Positions 1 to 11,460 of a DNA stretch of 64,000 nt are shown here, piece by piece. The stretch comes from Phytophthora sp. 'mugwort'. Taxonomy: Eukaryota; Oomycota; Peronosporomycetes; Peronosporales; Peronosporaceae. The notes below the pieces were generated by a model, which was given only the letters and a program-made list of their open reading frames with translations, ran no database searches and was not told the DNA's origin. The stretch spans positions 3,497,802 through 3,561,801 of the forward strand of contig JAUCEF010000003.1 of assembly GCA_033558025.1 (NCBI GenBank). The letters are read 5' to 3'. Every line of letters begins with the position of its first letter. Position 1 is the first letter of the stretch. The translations under genes and the position numbers were made by a program.

Positions 1-412
1 TCGAGCTTTTCCTGCGTCCATAGCATGATTGGCGAGCCAGTCCGCCATTTTGTTGTGGCGCCGGAAGTGATTGCTCCAGCTCCGCACCTCAATGAGATCC
101 GCCAATCGTCTCGCCTGCCTGTACCAATACTGTAGCTTAACGGATTTGGGCGCCGCTCTTGTCTGCACCATTCGCAGGATAAGCGCGCTGTCCCCAACTA
201 CGTGCATTCCACTCCAATGTTTCTCCTTGGACGTCGCCATTAATCGCTGCAGCCCTATAAATTCTGCTACGTCATTCGACGTCGACGCTTTATCGAGCGC
301 CGTCGCCGCTACCCATAGCACCCTTGGCTCCTCTGCATTCAGTCCTAATTCGATCACCACGCTGCCACTTCCTCCAGGGTCCGGATTTCTTCTCGAGCCC
401 CCATCAAGAAAA
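1..412 (-). pseudogene. RNase H domain of the left LINE
   Basis: Read on the minus strand from about 412, the frame gives the classic RNase H opening FLDGGSRRNPDPGGSG. It is followed by NDVAEFIGLQ, VVGDSALI and HNKMADWLANHAMD. These supply the expected Asp, Glu, Asp and late His/Asp catalytic residues, and the frame stays open to the window edge. A 1-nt frameshift around 410-415 separates this domain from the upstream frame, which ends at 354. The domain would remove RNA from the RNA/DNA hybrid during retrotransposition. It is not functional here because it is not fused in frame to the rest of the polyprotein. Confidence 0.8.
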
Positions 413-849
413 CCAACTTGAACGGAGTCATCGGTCTGCATGTCTCGATACTCAGATCTTCCGCAGCCCATCGCTGGATCACCCACTCGGCCACCTGTAT
501 TTGCGGAGCCGAGTGTTGCGTCAATGGGTAGAGCCCCGTGCGGAACCTTACTAGCGCCTCCCTCTGCTTGGTGAGTAACCCCTGGGTGGCTTCTTCAAGC
601 GTCCGTTGTGTTCGCCCATCTTGGGTGAATCCTATCCACATTCCACCTCCAGATAGCGGTCACCGTGACGGCACATGCCACGGCCCACATGTCCTGCACC
701 GTGGTGTGTAGCGATTGCCATTGTTCCAGCTGCGTCTGGTTGGCTTTCTCCACAGCCAGTGCGGCGTGTTCTGAAGCGAACAGCTGAAAATATCGGCCGT
801 AGCTTAATTCCGGCTTGACGCCATTTCTCTTGAGCCCCTTCTTCTCCCG

Positions 850-950
850 CCCCACCACCTGAGTAGCATGTCCCTGTGCTCCTCTGCATCTGGGCAAGAC
901 CACACAAGATGCTCTGTCCCGTCTGAGACGCTATTCGCACACCTCGTGGA
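850..950 (-). pseudogene. zf-RVT zinc-binding motif of the left LINE
   Basis: One minus-strand frame reads CANSVSDGTEHLVWSCPD, with the Cys...His...Cys pattern of the zinc-binding domain found downstream of LINE reverse transcriptases. The first Cys codon is at 941-939. It lies between the RT and RNase H remnants, as expected for the family. Surrounding frames are broken. Confidence 0.65.
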
Positions 951-2371
951 TGGGCTCCGAAAACCGGCTCGTCCCCGCCCCACAGACGAAACCTGTTGAG
1001 CTTGAACTTGTGGAGGTTTTGCGTTTGGTTAGCGGGCACCCCTTCCATTGCGTGTCTCACTTCCATTTCAGTGTTTCCAGTTCCTTAACCACCCTCTGTT
1101 ACCACCGTTGCCAGTCCTCCTTGATCTGGCGTACTACCGTACACGCTGCCGCTCCTCGCCTCGCATTGATTAGCCGTTTGTATCGCTTCCTAGATTATCG
1201 CCACCGCCTTCTTCCGGCTTGAATCAGTTGCATACGATGCAGCCATGCGTGTGGGGTAACCCACACTGAACCGGCCTCCACGCTCAGCTTAGCTGCTACT
1301 GTCTGGGACAGCGATTCTCTTTCGCGGGTCCATGCCGGTTCATTCCCGCTTGCTCTCACGTGTGACGCAGCCCTATGTCCGTCCACGCTTCAAGCGTGAG
1401 CACGTGGTGTGGGCCCTCCATCCAGTAGTGTACGTGCACCAGGCCGGCCTCTGGTCCCTGGAAGACCATCTCAAGGTATTTAGCTAAGAGACACTTCCCT
1501 GGACAGCGTCGCATTGCAACTCGACATCGGCATCTTGAGTTGATTGCCCCCGCACACTACTTTCCACGCACTTATTCACTATATCACCATCAGGTCTTTA
1601 ATTCATCTTCCTCATGGACTGCACAAGCCTCTTGAATTCTCGCCATCGCCTTTCAACTCGTTGTGGTGTCCATAGCCAGACTGACCGGAGGGGTAGCTCC
1701 ATAATGGTCAATAGTTGGCAAGTGGCTCGCACTCCCACTCGCTGTCTTTTTAGCCGAGTCATAGCTAGTCGCAGGTTGCCTTGCCATGACACAGCTAGCT
1801 CCTCGAACTGCCACAGAATACTGAGCACATTGCTGTGACGCATCTCCCGCCGCAGTTCTTGTGCATGTATTCGCTCTTCTCCACTGCTCAGTTCCGGGTG
1901 TGCGAATAACAGCGTCGTTCAGGGGCGGCCCGTGGCCCACATGTCCTCGCGCGCCTTGGGCGCCGGCGAGACTGTGTCAGGTACCACGAGGTCTGCCGAC
2001 CCCCAACTCATGCTTCTGAAGCAGGTTGCCGACCATCTGCTTTTGTCTGCTGTCAGTGAGCGCCCGGTCCCCCATTGTCCTCGCACTCATCGCGATCAGT
2101 TCCGTCCTGATGTTCGGACCCCTAAGCCGTCCTCCTCACTTGACAACTACGCTACTGGGGCCTGTATCTATCCAGCCGGGGCCTGGGCCTGCATCGCAAA
2201 ACTGGCAGTACAGACGTAACTTCGGATCTTCCATTCCACCTGTTCGACTAGTCCCTCCGTGAGTCATGCATCTCTGACCACGAAGAGCAATTTGGGCATT
2301 ATAATTGCTGCTGCAATCGCTGCTCTCTGTTTCGCTGTGGTTGTTTTGACCCCTGTCAAAGCTAGACGCAC

Positions 2372-3778
2372 TTATAAAGCAGCAAATGCCTTGGCACAAG
2401 CCTCCTTGGTCGTGTCGCCTTGTCCCGCTATGTGCCCTAAGTAGCGTATGCTATGAACCGCCTCCACCACTTCTTCACTCATATTCTGGCTAGAGTAGCT
2501 GGTACCTAGAGGGTCATCGTCCTTGGGTTTCCCCAGCCGGATGGCTGCACATTTTTTTGAGATTGAGAAGCAGCCCCGAGCCCGTCGAAATCGTTTGACC
2601 GTCGCTATGGCCATCCTCTACATCGACCTGTGCTCGATGCAAATGGCGGTATCGTCCGCGTACCCCGCCACCTGAAACTGCTCATCCCTCCGCTCGACGT
2701 TGAGCCCAATGCCCCTTAATTCGGGCTCATTGCTAATGGCATCGTACATCAAATCGACAGCAAGTATGAATAATTGTGGGGCTAACGGGCTTCCTTGCCG
2801 GATCCCGCTGGCCACCGTGATGGGCCTTGAGAGTTCTCCATTGGCCATGAAACGAACAATACTTCCAGCATGGAGTGCTCGAATCATGGTGTAGGACTCC
2901 GGCGGAAATCCTTTGGCGCGCAGTCCTGTCAGCAAGAACTTACGATCCAACGAGTCATAGGCCTTTGCAAAGTCCAGTAACAGCACCAAAGCTTCACTAA
3001 GCTCCTCACGCGCATGACAGGCTACCTTCGCTGCCTCCAGTATGTCTATTGCCTCGTATATCGTTTTGCCTGGAAAGAAGCCGCACTGTGTACTGTGAAC
3101 GAGCTTCAGGATGTGCTTGCGCACTCTCCACGCCAGGATTCGTGTAAAAAGTTTATAGTCAGTGTTCAAGAGGGCACTAGGGTGGTAATTTAGTGGGTTT
3201 CTGCTGTCACCCCCTTTACTGATGCTGAAAATATATGTCTCTAGAAACCTGGACGGTGTAATCCCCTCTCTCATGCAGTCATTGAGGAGTCTGGTTATAT
3301 GATCGGTGCTAGGCTGTCCACGTGATCTCGGTACCACTCGTTTCCGAGATCATCGGGTCCACAGGCTTTGCCGTTTTGCCTTTGACGATCACGGCCTGCA
3401 CCTCCCATTCGGTGATATCTACATCAAGATCGGTCAAGTCGATCTTGTCCCATTGTGCACTATACCTCGCCACGTAATTTTCCATATCTTCCGCGTCCTC
3501 GGCTTCCTCGTTTAGTATGCCTTCCCGGCTATCCACGAGAATGTTGGTCTTATCGTGAGCGTCTCTAGCTGGCAGGCGGGGTTTCCCACCAGCGTCGGTA
3601 TCGAATTGTCCCCGAACCTAGTATAAAGGCGTCTGAAGAAGTGCTTGATGGGCGCCATCGAATACCAGGCATTCGGCCTCACTAGAACTCGCCTTCGGGC
3701 CTTCTGCACCCGGTGTAGAGCGGCTAGTAATGTAGTTCGTTCAATTTCTGCGCCTGAATCTCCATATTCGCATTTCAC
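2372..3778 (-). pseudogene. Reverse transcriptase domain of the left LINE
   Basis: The longest open piece (3337-2618, 239 codons) carries LDFAKAYDSLDR (motif A), GIRQGSPLAPQLF (motif B) and AGYADDTAICI (catalytic YADD box). The RT palm residues are therefore intact in this piece. It continues in another frame to 2372, where YLGHIAG marks the thumb-side region. The amino-terminal RT part lies in different frames between 3778 and 3309, so at least two frameshifts interrupt the domain. It would copy element RNA at the target site in an intact relative. Confidence 0.85.
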
Positions 3779-3942
3779 TAGTAAGTCTTTTTAATGCGCT
3801 GGTGATCATTCGCTGCTGGGCACTCTGCTTGAGGTGCCTCATCTCACCTTTTATGTTTTGTAGAAATTGTCTCATTCTCGCACCGAGGCCGAGGGCGCCA
3901 TTCCATCCAACCTCTTCTCAAACTCCGCCACTCTCTGCGCGA

Positions 3943-4773
3943 CTAAGCTGAAAGTAGCCGCCTGAATATACTGTGGTGATGCGTACACTTTGAGCCTCTT
4001 CCGCAACCATACCGCCCCCCCCTTGATGGATGCAATTCCATCAGAACCGACCTGTGGTCTGTTTGGAATGGCGCCTCCTCTGCTGTTGACCCGCGCACTA
4101 GTTTCTTCGCTCCATCGCTGATGTAGAAACGGTCTATACGCGACGAGCCACAGAGGACCAATGACCTAACGTGCCGATGCGTGTGGTATTCCGCCGCGTA
4201 TTGACACCTCTCCTTCCCCCTTGCCCGGCAGGGATGTTATAACCGGCGTCTACCAGGTTGATCTGCTCTGCAAAATTCTTCAGCTCCTAGGCTTCATACT
4301 CCGCCCTCTTCGAGGCCCCGTTCCGGCCCATGGCGTGGCTCAAAACGCATTTGAAATCCCCGCCGCAGATTATGTGCATCTCCGCAGCAACATTAATCTT
4401 CTGCAGCTGCTTCAAGAAGTGCTCCCACCACACCCCTAGTGATGGAGCGTAAATGTTGGCAAATATGAATATTTGTCCTACTAAGTCTCTTCCCACCCTG
4501 ATAAGGTGTTCTGACCAGTGTTCCCCCCCCCCCTGGCCGTACGCTCCTTAATGCGCCGTACGGATTGACTAGGATTGCCACCTCGGCTCTCTTTCCTTCT
4601 CCAGACGCCAATAATGACAATGTGTGAGCAGCCGTATGTCGGAAACCCCACATTGCCGCATACTGTTTTGCCGCTGAGTTGTTCTTCTTCCTGTAAGTGA
4701 GTCTCTTGCAGGAAGATGACGTCTCGTTGTTCTCTCTCATGTTTTCCTTTATGCCTTGCAACCAATCCCCCAA
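3943..4773 (-). pseudogene. AP-endonuclease-like (EEP) domain of the left LINE
   Basis: The carboxy-terminal part (4161-3943) contains SRIDRFYIS followed by TDHRSV, the paired Asp and Asp-His motifs closing the endonuclease/exonuclease/phosphatase fold of LINE endonucleases. FLQETHLQ (about 4690) supplies the metal-binding Glu, and CGGDFKCVL (about 4370) matches the GDFN motif with Asn replaced by Lys. The motifs fall in three frames. In an intact element this domain nicks target DNA. Confidence 0.7.
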
Positions 4774-5689
4774 TCGATCGAGGTGCGTCGCTAGTCCCCG
4801 TATGTTCAGCTGTGGTGCATCCTATCGTCTGATCCAGTTTGTGATGCAGTACTTTGTCTTGTTCTTGTTTCTCTGTTTTTCACCTGCTCCGCTCTCGCAA
4901 TTTCCTCTTGTGCTCCAAAAATTTCGTCTGTGTCCGCTTTCGTGTTCCTCCGACGTCTGAGGCGGAAAAAAGCCATCATAGTTTTTGTCTTCCTTCCAAC
5001 CCGGCCCCTCTGCTCCTCTCGTTGCGGATTGTGTACAGCCACCATCTGCATCATGAGGTCCTTACCTTGACCTCTCGGTGTCTGAGCGCGCCGCTACAGG
5101 GTCTACTGAGTCTGCGTTCGTCGGTAGGTCCGCTTCGAGCTGACCCCCACCGCCTGAGTGGTCACCCATCGGCGACGGATCCTCCGCACGTAGCGTTGAT
5201 TCATCCTCCTGCTTCGAGTACAGCGAAACTATCGAGACAGGTTCCCGTCCAGCGCAATGTGTGCCCGCTCCCCCTTCCACAGCTGATATATCCATGGCGT
5301 CTATCGGCACTAGATAGAGCATCTCTGTATGGCCAGTCACTATCCCCTGTGCCTTGGGGACCAGATGTTGTTTACCCGACCCAGTTTCAAGTATAGGCGT
5401 GCCTTCTTCCGTCTTGTCTTCAGCAAGAAATGCCGCATCTACATTTCGCTGGTTATCGGCTCCATGAATTAGGGCCGCTTCCATTACCAGAGGCTGCGAG
5501 TTGTGGGTCGTCTTGCGCAGGGATCTCAGCACTCGCCCGGCCGCTTTGCAGCTTATCATCTTGCAATGTAATCATATCCAACGACCGCCATCCGTACATG
5601 GACGTTACGGCTGCCCACGCTGGAGTAAGCTCCATCAAGCAACAGATATAATCTGCGCGCCTTTCGTGATCATAGCATACTGCCTGTAA

Positions 5690-6313
5690 GTGGCTGGCCT
5701 CCGCGCTCCAGTCAAGCATCATCACTGTTGGTAGCACTCCTCTACCAATAAGCTCCTGCAAAAGCTCAATCATGATCTTCGCTTCCACCGGTCGCACCGT
5801 GCCAAGTTCGGGTCCTGGGTTGCTCTCCTGTGTGTCTACCGCATAGGCATACACTTTCAATCTGGCTATGCTGTCCTGGTGCACAGCCAGAACAAAAATG
5901 GGCTCTGTGCGTGTATCGCCATCGCCATGATATGCGCAGGGCACACCCAGGAGTTAAACGAAACCGTGGCCCGCATCGATCTCTAACGTTGTGCCGCGAA
6001 GTGCTCCGCCAAGTATCCAATCTGTATAGCTATAGGCCTGGCTGCTGCATCTGGTCTTCTGCTTGCCACGACTTCGGCAGCAAAATTCGTGGGGTCTAAG
6101 CTTGGCCTCGTCAGGTAACCTGGCTATCATCCCGTTCATGCCTTGTTCTTTTTTTACTTCGTAGACAGCCGTAGCCATCGTCTTGGTCGGCTCGACCAGT
6201 TCGTCGGTCACGTTGCACATCGCCGCGTGGAAAGTTAGCCAGCCACATTGTCCCGACGCCGCTACATCGAACACTTTTCCGCCTATTATGCCAAGCCACA
6301 CATCCAACCGCAC
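5690..6313 (-). pseudogene. OTU-like cysteine-protease domain of the left LINE
   Basis: The minus-strand frame from 6313 reads GQCGWLTFHAA, resembling the catalytic-Cys segment of OTU-like proteases (DGxC). The preceding Asp is Ser here (ASGQC). A following frame (5944-5453) gives EPIFVLAVHQDS and then SHLQAVCY, which resembles the His-containing segment of the same family. OTU-like domains are known in some retrotransposons, and the position upstream of the endonuclease fits. The domain is split by a frameshift near 5950. The OTU name is from motif memory and needs a profile search. Confidence 0.5.
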
Positions 6314-6625
6314 CCCCTCATCTGTCGCAGGTGCCCCACGTACATCTTGAATTCCGCTCCCAGTGGCTATAGGTCTTCTTGGCTTGGTATGCTAGTTGCC
6401 TCTGCATCCGATAAATCACCAGCCGCCCGTCCATGGGGGGCGTGCAGTTCTCTGGACACTGAGTGCCTCGTGTGTCGCCTCTCCCAACCTGTGGAGTTGT
6501 GGAATTAGAGGTTCCGGGTCTGCCTCCAGATATTGACGCATATATCTCTGCGTCGCGGCTAGGCCCCCTTTTCGGCTTCCTCGGGCTCCCTGTTTGGAGG
6601 CGATAGCGATCTTGCTGTGCCATCT

Positions 6626-8258
6626 TGTCTGCGTGCCTTGGATCCTGTCCTGGTCAAGTCAGATGGCCCCCAGCTCGCCTGCTTCCAGTTGTCTGGGGCT
6701 CAAAGGGGAGCAGCACCTCGTCGAAGTCGAGACGATCCGTTTTGTCTATCGCCAGGCGCGTCGTCGGCCATTCTGGAATTTCTTCACAGACTTCACCTTG
6801 GACACGTAAATCACCGGAAAAGGTGGTAGTCCGTCGCAGTCGTCTTCACACGAACAGCAAAGGACTTACTATATCTAACACGCGGAAGGGGTCGTGCCAC
6901 ATGTGGGGAAGTTTCCGCGCGTATTCTTGCTTGACTCGGTTCAGGTAGAACCACACGTGGGATTTAGATCACCAAAGCCTTGTATTTTGATCCGCTGTTT
7001 CGCGTTCTCCTGGTTGGTTTCGGCCTCTTGCTGGGTCATCTGAAGTCCCCACGAAGACGTTTACGCACACCAAGGGCGCATCTCGTGTCAACGAGAGGCT
7101 GCACCAGCCTGCCGATTGGTACACAAGGCGAACCGCTCAGCAAACTACACGGCCTTCGGAGTACCCCCTTTAGTAGGTGTTTTGGCGCGGTGCGTGTGAG
7201 TCGGGATCCATGCTAAATTCTAGCGGATCCGCTCCATCACATGTGCTTTACTTCGTCTGGACATCGTTGAACTGCTTCTTGTCAGCATCACTCGTACCCA
7301 CGGCCAGCGTGTTATCCCCGTTCGCGTACCCCAGGTCGTCCTTGTCCGTGAATGAGAGCTCCGTCATGTTCTTGTGGTACGCCTAGCACTGGCTATGCCA
7401 ATTTACGGGGCGATCGCTCTTGTTAAGTTCGATATTTGTCCACATCTTGATTCTTGAGAACTTTATACCAGCTTTACTGACAGCTTGGACTCGTAACCGT
7501 GTTCCAATCTCATTTCCGCAACGGAACGCTTGGGCAGAACTAGTGACAGGAAGTAATGCAATATAAGAACACCAATTTCTTATTCCTACTTAGTCCCTTC
7601 TCTTGGGGCTGCTTTGTCGAATTCGAGACTGAGTCTATCCAAATGTAAACTCACTACGGGGACGTGGCCACTGTTACATCCTGGGGTCTTCGTTATGAAG
7701 TTTTCTTGGCCTCGTTACTCGTCTGGGACAGCGCGCTGACCATCACTCTGGCAGCATTTCATCGGTGACAACCGGAGCTGTATCGTAACATGCCAAGTCG
7801 ACTGATGCCAGCGAATAGTTGTCACGGGTCAGAAGAAGTGTTTTTAATGACGATTGAACGCGTTATTTAGCATTTCCGTGGGAACACATGTTATTACACT
7901 GTGGCCAATGAAACTCGGAATTACAAAAAAAAAAATCCATTATCCGCGAATGAGGGTGAGTTCACTGGCGTCTCAATGCTAGACTCTAGCGCTTCAACTG
8001 TCGGGGACTTGGTAATTTTAACAAGGTTTTTGAGACCTACGCGTCGAACAACGCCTTAGATCCATTGCTTTTTTGCGAAGTTAAAAAACGGATGGCTACA
8101 TCTAGACACAATGGGAGGTTCAGCGTCGACGTAAGGGTCCGCTTTCTGGACAAAAAGTTGGTGAGCCTAATTTGCTCCAGATGAGAAACCCTAAAACCTA
8201 GGTACAATACCGGTAGCCTTCTTCCCGAAGAGCACCCGCGTAGAACACCAAGGCAGCC
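6626..8258. other. Non-coding stretch with an LTR-like fragment at about 6990-7230
   Basis: No gene is supported. The part at 7040-7230 resembles 53330-53460 (shared GGTACACAAGG and an ACCCCCT...GTTTT/GTCTG...GGCGC block), so it is probably an old LTR or repeat fragment. An 11-base A run lies at 7925-7935. The last ~100 bp before 8259 must hold the Rab promoter; I see no clear initiator. An AAACCCTAAAAC telo-box-like sequence lies at about 8186. Confidence 0.4.
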
Positions 8259-9019
8259 ATGGAGGACGTGGGGCTGGACCGCAAGCTGGTGATCATCGGC
8301 CCCACGGACGTGGGCAAGACGTCCATCACCATGCGCTACTGCCACGGCAGTTTCTCTACGCCCACGTCGGCCACCATCGGGGCTTCGTTCCTGCAGAAGC
8401 GCGTGATCGTCGGGGACGACGCTGGCGCGCGGAGGAAACTGACGCTACAGATCTGGGACACGGCCGGCCAGGAGCGCTTCCGCTCGATGGCACCGATGTA
8501 CTACCGCAACGCTAAGGCAGCCATCCTGGTCTTTGACCTGCAGAGCGAGGCCAGTTTTGAGAAGATCAAGGAGTGGCTGCAAGGTTGACATGCGCGTCAT
8601 TTAGCTGGCTGATGTCAGGATTAGAGACCGAAAGATTGACACCAAAATTGTTTTATTTGATAACTGCAGACCTACAGCATCACGTAGGCGATGACATTGT
8701 GCTAGCGGTTGTTGGCAACAAGAGCGATGTTCCGTGCAACTTTGATTTTGCCAAAGCTCAGCAGTTCGCGGACGAGATCGGCGCGTTGGTATTTCGAACG
8801 AGCGCCAAGACGGGCGAAGGAGTGCAGTCGCTTTTCGAGAGTCTGGCGGTGCAGCTGCTCAAGAAGCACGACCAAGAACAGCGTTCACGAGGCCGCAACG
8901 GGTCTAGAGCAGGCAGCGCGGCAGGGGCGGGCTCATACGGCTACGGAGGCCAAAGCCCCGTCATTTTGAGTCAAGCCAACGCCCCAGGCAGCAAGACGTC
9001 CAAGAGCGGCTGTTGTTAG
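8259..9019 (+). CDS. Rab-family small GTPase (Rab5/21/22-like), two exons
   Basis: Exons 8259-8583 and 8670-9019 join across an 86-bp GT...AG intron to give 224 residues. All five GTPase boxes are present: GPTDVGKT (residues 14-21), TIGASF switch I with Thr39, WDTAGQE at about 66-72, NKSD, and TSAKTGEG. The protein ends SGCC, a double-cysteine geranylgeranylation signal. The TIGASF and MAPMYYRNAKAAILVFDL segments are typical of the Rab5/21/22/31 endosomal group. It should act as a membrane-bound switch in early endocytic traffic. The P-loop Asp17 (usually Ala or Gly) and a basic GARRK insertion before strand 3 are slightly unusual. The intron was set by restoring WLQ-DLQHH continuity. Rab identity is firm; the exact subclass is inferred. 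Confidence 0.92.
8584..8669 (+). other. Intron of the Rab gene
   Basis: The sequence starts GTTGAC and ends AACTGCAG. Its removal restores the Rab reading frame between helix alpha-3 and the NKSD box. Left unspliced, the first exon hits TGA at 8586-8588. Confidence 0.88.
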
Positions 9020-9533
9020 TCCGTCTACAGGTCAGCAGGATGCATGCGCATATAGCGACAGGGAGAGAAGATTAAAGCACACGAAGGAGGGACAGGTGAG
9101 TTCAGAAGAGATGTTATCATGTCATCAAGAGGAAGAACGCTCGGCGTTTGACGCCATTGCTAGCTAATGACGTTTTTATTCAGAGGAAAAAGGCGCGTTC
9201 CGTCTAATAGTAGTGCATTATTTTTTGTTAGTAACTGCCCTGGCAATGATTACGAAGACCGCGAGTGTTATCCTTTGATAAGGGAAGCATTGAGCATGCG
9301 CATACATAAGTTAACGCGACCAGCACTAATAAGGAGTAGGTGACCAACACGAACGCATTCATTCCGTTGTAGTAAGTTCTTCATTCACTCTTGTGCTTCC
9401 GTGCTAGCTCCGCCGCTAACATAAGGGGAAACCAGTTGCTACAGACACGTGGGAAAAGCGTAGACGTCTGACAAGACACCCTACTACGTCCCACTAATAG
9501 CTACGCCACGTTCACTTGTGACCCCTTCTTCTC
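9020..9533. other. Intergenic region between convergent Rab and OSCP genes
   Basis: The two flanking genes point toward each other, so this stretch holds both 3' untranslated regions. I see no further gene or RNA here. Confidence 0.6.
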
Positions 9534-10229
9534 TTACTGCTGGCTCGAGCTGGCAAGCAACGTGTTGATCTTGTCAATCTTGGTGGCGAGCGACAGGTCA
9601 ATGAAGTAGTTGCCGATCTGCACCTTGAGGCCACCCAAAATCTCCGGGTCCACGACCGTCTCCAACAGCAGTTTTTCGTCCTTCTCCACGCGAGCGCCGA
9701 GGGCCTTCTTGACCTGGTCCAGCTGGGTCTTGGTCAGCGGGTCGGCGGATGTAACCTTGGCCTGCACCTCGCCGCGATAGGCGCCCATGAGCTTCTTGTA
9801 AGTAGCAATGACGGCCACGGCATCCGGCAGACGGCCATTTTCGGCAAGAACCTCGAAGAGGCCAGCCACGGGCTTCGAAAACTTGGCCTTCTCCATAACC
9901 TTGGCGATATCCTCCTTCTTAGAGGCACGGGCGATCGTAGGGTCGTGCAGGAACGATGCAAAGTTGGGCTCCTTGGCGATGGTCTCCTCAATTGTCAGCA
10001 GCTCCTTCTCCACGGATTCCAGCTGGTTCTGCTTGGCAGCCACACTGTACAAGGCGTTGGCGTAGCGGGCATGCAGGCCGAAGAGCTGCAGCTTAGGCTG
10101 CGTCATCTGGCCGAAGCCACCGATCTCCTCCACCTCCTTCGTGGACGAGGCGGTCGCCGCCAGGCCGCGCATTAGCGTGGGGGTCACTGCAGCCTTGCGC
10201 ACCGAGTTTTTAATCGTCGAGGACAGCAT
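9534..10229 (-). CDS. ATP5PO: Mitochondrial ATP synthase subunit O (OSCP / delta family)
   Basis: A 231-residue protein of the OSCP/bacterial delta family. This subunit sits on top of F1 and links it to the peripheral stalk of mitochondrial ATP synthase. Family features are HARYANALYSVAAKQNQL near the start, FLHDPTIARASKKEDI, LFEVLAENGRL, and the carboxy-terminal VDPEILGGLKVQIGNYFIDLSLATKI. The first ~30 residues (MLSSTIKNSVRKAAV...LAATAS) are basic, hydroxylated and free of acid, as expected for a mitochondrial presequence. I chose the ATG at 10229; eight more codons upstream are open but have no ATG. Length is close to the family norm (about 210-230). No intron is seen. It looks like an intact nuclear housekeeping gene. 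Confidence 0.95.
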   Translation of the reverse strand: MLSSTIKNSVRKAAVTPTLMRGLAATASSTKEVEEIGGFGQMTQPKLQLFGLHARYANALYSVAAKQNQLESVEKELLTIEETIAKEPNFASFLHDPTIARASKKEDIAKVMEKAKFSKPVAGLFEVLAENGRLPDAVAVIATYKKLMGAYRGEVQAKVTSADPLTKTQLDQVKKALGARVEKDEKLLLETVVDPEILGGLKVQIGNYFIDLSLATKIDKINTLLASSSQQ

Positions 10230-11109
10230 GCTGACAATCAGCAACAAACACAAATTAGTTCAACTGTGACGGCAGATTTCGAGGCCATTCCGGAGTGAAT
10301 TCCACCGCATCAAGCGCAGCGTTCCGCACTCCAGAGCGAGGACTACACGGGGAAAAGCGATTCGTAGGCGGGAGGGAGGAGGGAGCTGACATTGGCCCAG
10401 GCTCGAGTCGCCTAACGACAACATCTTTTCATCGGCGCAGAAACTCACCTTCCGTTCCTGCTAAAGCTGCGAGTGGTCTTTGAGCTCCTCGATGTGCGGC
10501 TCCAAGCCAGCTAGTTAATGTTACTTAATAGTTCCTTCCGGCCCACTTACACGTTACTTCTATGACTAAATTTACAATCCTCTCGACCGTGAAAACCTGA
10601 ATTGTGAAACCTGTTTAAATGATCCTCCCTATCTGGAACAACTAATTTATGTGATGCAAAAGGTGAAGGGACCAAAACGTTCACTTGAATTAACTATAGA
10701 TGTTTTTTAAGTGGTGCAAAACTGCTTAAATTGTTATATGAGCCACACTATAAGGCAACCAAATCTAGTCTCCCTTTTAACGGATTCACTGTCGGCCCCC
10801 TCCAATTAAGCCCCGCCCCCGCTCGCCACATTCGTCATCTCAACACTCTATGACGTTTCCCAAGTGTATGACCCTCGAGCAGAAGCTTCAAGGTCATTTG
10901 AAGGTCAAGAAACCCTGCCATTAAGAATCCTATGTTGGCGGAATGGATTTATCCTAAAACTCAACGCTAACGTCGCTCCGTCCGTCCGTCTGTCACGCCA
11001 CAACGTGATTCTAGCCGCAATCTCATTGGCTGCTGGGCGCAGCGAAGGTGTCCCCCGTTGGCTAAAATAACATGGCTGCCGAGACATGGACAGGATACTA
11101 AACTTTTGT
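10230..11109. other. Intergenic region upstream of OSCP
   Basis: The segment next to 10229 must contain the OSCP promoter. A TTCACTCC sequence on the minus strand near 10300 is a possible initiator but lacks the flanking element. The part 10500-10860 is AT-rich with no coding signal. I see no other gene. Confidence 0.5.
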
Positions 11110-11460
11110 TATGCTGACAGGCTCATCCGATATATACGCTTCCAATCAGATGGCTGATATGGCAATCAACGGGTGTAACATTCTGCCTGACAATGCTACA
11201 TCGGAAAGAGTTGATGGCGCCGAGGTGGAGAAGATGTACGACGGAAGTGCGGCGTTTCGCAAGATATCAGGGCTGGCCAAAGTCACCGATTGATCTCTTC
11301 TTCTACTTCCTACCGAGAAACTTTTGGCGGGACGTTGCGATCGAGTCCAACGGCTACTGGAAGCAGATGTCCGAGTCGCGTTTACAGAAGGCTGTCGACA
11401 AGGAGAGTGAGCGGTTAAGTACGAAGAACCTCGAAGAACTCAGCCGGGGGTTTCGAACCG
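11110..11460 (+). pseudogene. PiggyBac-like transposase fragment (amino-terminal region)
   Basis: Two overlapping plus-strand frames join into one recognisable fragment. The first (to 11293) has ILPDNATSERVDGAEVEKMYDG. The second (from about 11280) has SPIDLFFYFLPRNFWRDVAIESNGYWKQ as a segment. The S-P-x-D-x-F-x-x-F-x-P-x-x-x-W...ESN-x-Y pattern resembles the start of the DDE_Tnp_1_7 (PiggyBac) domain in oomycete transposons. A frameshift at about 11285 separates the frames. No catalytic Asp region follows, so only a relic remains. Confidence 0.45.

Larger units (their letters stand above)
1..6625 (-). mobile_element. Degenerate non-LTR (LINE) retrotransposon with OTU-like domain, running off the left edge
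   Basis: Reading right to left on the minus strand, recognisable LINE domains occur in order: an OTU-like cysteine-protease region (about 6313-5690), an AP-type endonuclease (4773-3943), reverse transcriptase (3778-2372), a zf-RVT zinc-binding motif (about 950-850) and an RNase H domain (412-1). No single frame covers them. Frameshifts and stops break every domain, so the copy cannot make a full protein. The stretch 2372-950 should be the RT thumb and connection and is too decayed to align by eye. The 3' end lies outside the window, and I could not fix the 5' end; 6625 is only where recognisable coding similarity stops. The domain order fits known oomycete LINEs. Confidence 0.8.

Noticed and set aside
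8186..8197. Interstitial telomere-like AAACCCTAAAAC before the Rab gene
   Set aside because: A single near-unit of this length is expected by chance; no array. A plant-type telo-box role cannot be supported here.
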